Assembly: GCA_042408665.1 (NCBI GenBank)
Contig: JBHOQW010000092.1
Location: 1-5,422, forward strand
Direction: 5' to 3'
DNA: 5,422 nt
DNA from: CAUJGQ01 sp042408665
Lineage (GTDB): Bacteria > Chloroflexota > Dehalococcoidia > CAUJGQ01
The stretch's first letter is position 1, and every line of letters begins with the position of its first letter. The notes beneath the pieces are model-generated. The model did not search any database. It saw only the letters and a list, made by a program, of their open reading frames with translations, and was not told the DNA's origin. Of the stretch, positions 4,905 to 5,422 are shown piece after piece. The position numbers were made by a program, and so were the translations under genes.

Positions 4905-5384
4905 TCAGCTCCGCCCGCCATGGGCGACTAATCCAGAAGCAGCGACAGGATGGTGCCGCGGACGCTCCCAGGGTGCCATCGGCCCCGGCACCACGCGCAG
5001 CAGCGGATGGGCACACGGCATCTCGATGTGTTCCAGGCGTCGGTACCAGGCCGGCGAGCGGCTACGCAGCTTTTCGAGTAGGTGGAGAAGCTCATACCGG
5101 AGCTGCCCATCGGTCACGACGATAGGGGAAACCGAGCCTGGGTCCGAAACCTTTGTACGATCAAAGTGGTATCCCCGCGCCTGCGCGTGCTGGAAGATAG
5201 CGTGCAAGTACGCCTCGATCGCGGCTACCGGTACCACATGGGCATGAAAGCGGAGCAGTTGCGGATGGTGCTGGTAAGCACCCGTCCGCCCCACGAGCAC
5301 GGCACGGGCCAGCAGGGCCTCGCGCCAGAGCGCCACTAATCCCCGCGGGTCGAGATAGGCCGGGTGAATGGACCACAGGCGCAT
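4905..5384 (-). CDS. Pyrimidine dimer DNA glycosylase / endonuclease V-like protein
   Basis: This 159-residue protein resembles the Pyr_excise family of T4 endonuclease V (DenV), a base-excision repair enzyme that cleaves the glycosidic bond at UV-induced pyrimidine dimers and then nicks the strand. Recognisable segments are MRLWSIHPAYLD at the start, LVALWREALLA at 16-26, HPQLLRF at 40-46, TDGQLRYELLHLLEKL followed by RSPAW (91-113), and HPLLRVVPGPMAPWE near 126-140. By-eye alignment places E22 at the catalytic glutamate of T4 endonuclease V (Glu23). Arg2 should prevent removal of Met1, so the N-terminal amine that forms the Schiff base may be that of Met1. The final 18 residues are unconserved. 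The Shine-Dalgarno sequence is weak (GGTGG 9 nt upstream), but the N-terminal motif fixes the ATG. The gene is convergent with the MOSC gene, 94 nt away, and looks unrelated to the catabolic cluster. Confidence 0.85.
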   Translation of the reverse strand: MRLWSIHPAYLDPRGLVALWREALLARAVLVGRTGAYQHHPQLLRFHAHVVPVAAIEAYLHAIFQHAQARGYHFDRTKVSDPGSVSPIVVTDGQLRYELLHLLEKLRSRSPAWYRRLEHIEMPCAHPLLRVVPGPMAPWERPRHHPVAASGLVAHGGRS

Positions 5385-5422
5385 GTCACGCGGCCACCCC
5401 GTGAACGTTGCATCTAGGCGCC

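Noticed and set aside
4861..5247. Plus-strand frames opposite the endonuclease V-like gene
   Set aside because: They lack recognisable motifs. The minus strand gives a full-length recognisable family protein over the same bases.

Overview
The window is bacterial DNA with high GC content. Start codons are ATG or GTG, usually behind a Shine-Dalgarno sequence, and one promoter is close to the sigma70 consensus. The sequence does not fix the taxon. A high-GC soil or thermophilic lineage (Chloroflexota, Actinomycetota or Pseudomonadota) would fit, but this is a weak inference. I see no RNA genes, CRISPR arrays, insertion sequences or phage genes.

Four genes on the minus strand run right to left and form most of the window. 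They are a MarR-family regulator (4140 to 3616), a zinc-dependent medium-chain dehydrogenase with a GTG start (3527 to 2430), a phthalate-dioxygenase-type Rieske oxygenase (2234 to 966), and an FAD-dependent aromatic monooxygenase that runs off the left edge (617 to 1). The gaps between them grow from 88 to 195 to 348 bases. One mRNA from the marR promoter is possible, but separate regulation of the downstream genes is also possible. The gene set looks like a catabolic module. A Rieske oxygenase and a flavin monooxygenase would each put oxygen into a ring or remove a ring substituent, a dehydrogenase would oxidise an alcohol or aldehyde group, and a MarR repressor would sense the aromatic substrate or an intermediate. 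The substrate cannot be read from the sequence, and no ferredoxin or reductase partner for the Rieske enzyme is in view.

To the right, a MOSC-domain protein (4313 to 4810, plus strand) is transcribed divergently from marR across a 172-base region. A T4 endonuclease V-type pyrimidine dimer DNA glycosylase (5384 to 4905, minus strand) then converges on it. These two genes have no obvious link to aromatic catabolism.

The most notable regulatory observation is the marR promoter. Its TTGACA and TATATT boxes are placed so that transcription should begin at the A of the ATG, which predicts a leaderless mRNA. Imperfect palindromes cover the -10 box and would suit autorepression. A perfect 12-bp palindrome just upstream of the flavin monooxygenase ribosome binding site is a second candidate operator. 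I do not see a convincingly new biological system here. The window reads as an ordinary catabolic locus with some interesting control signals.
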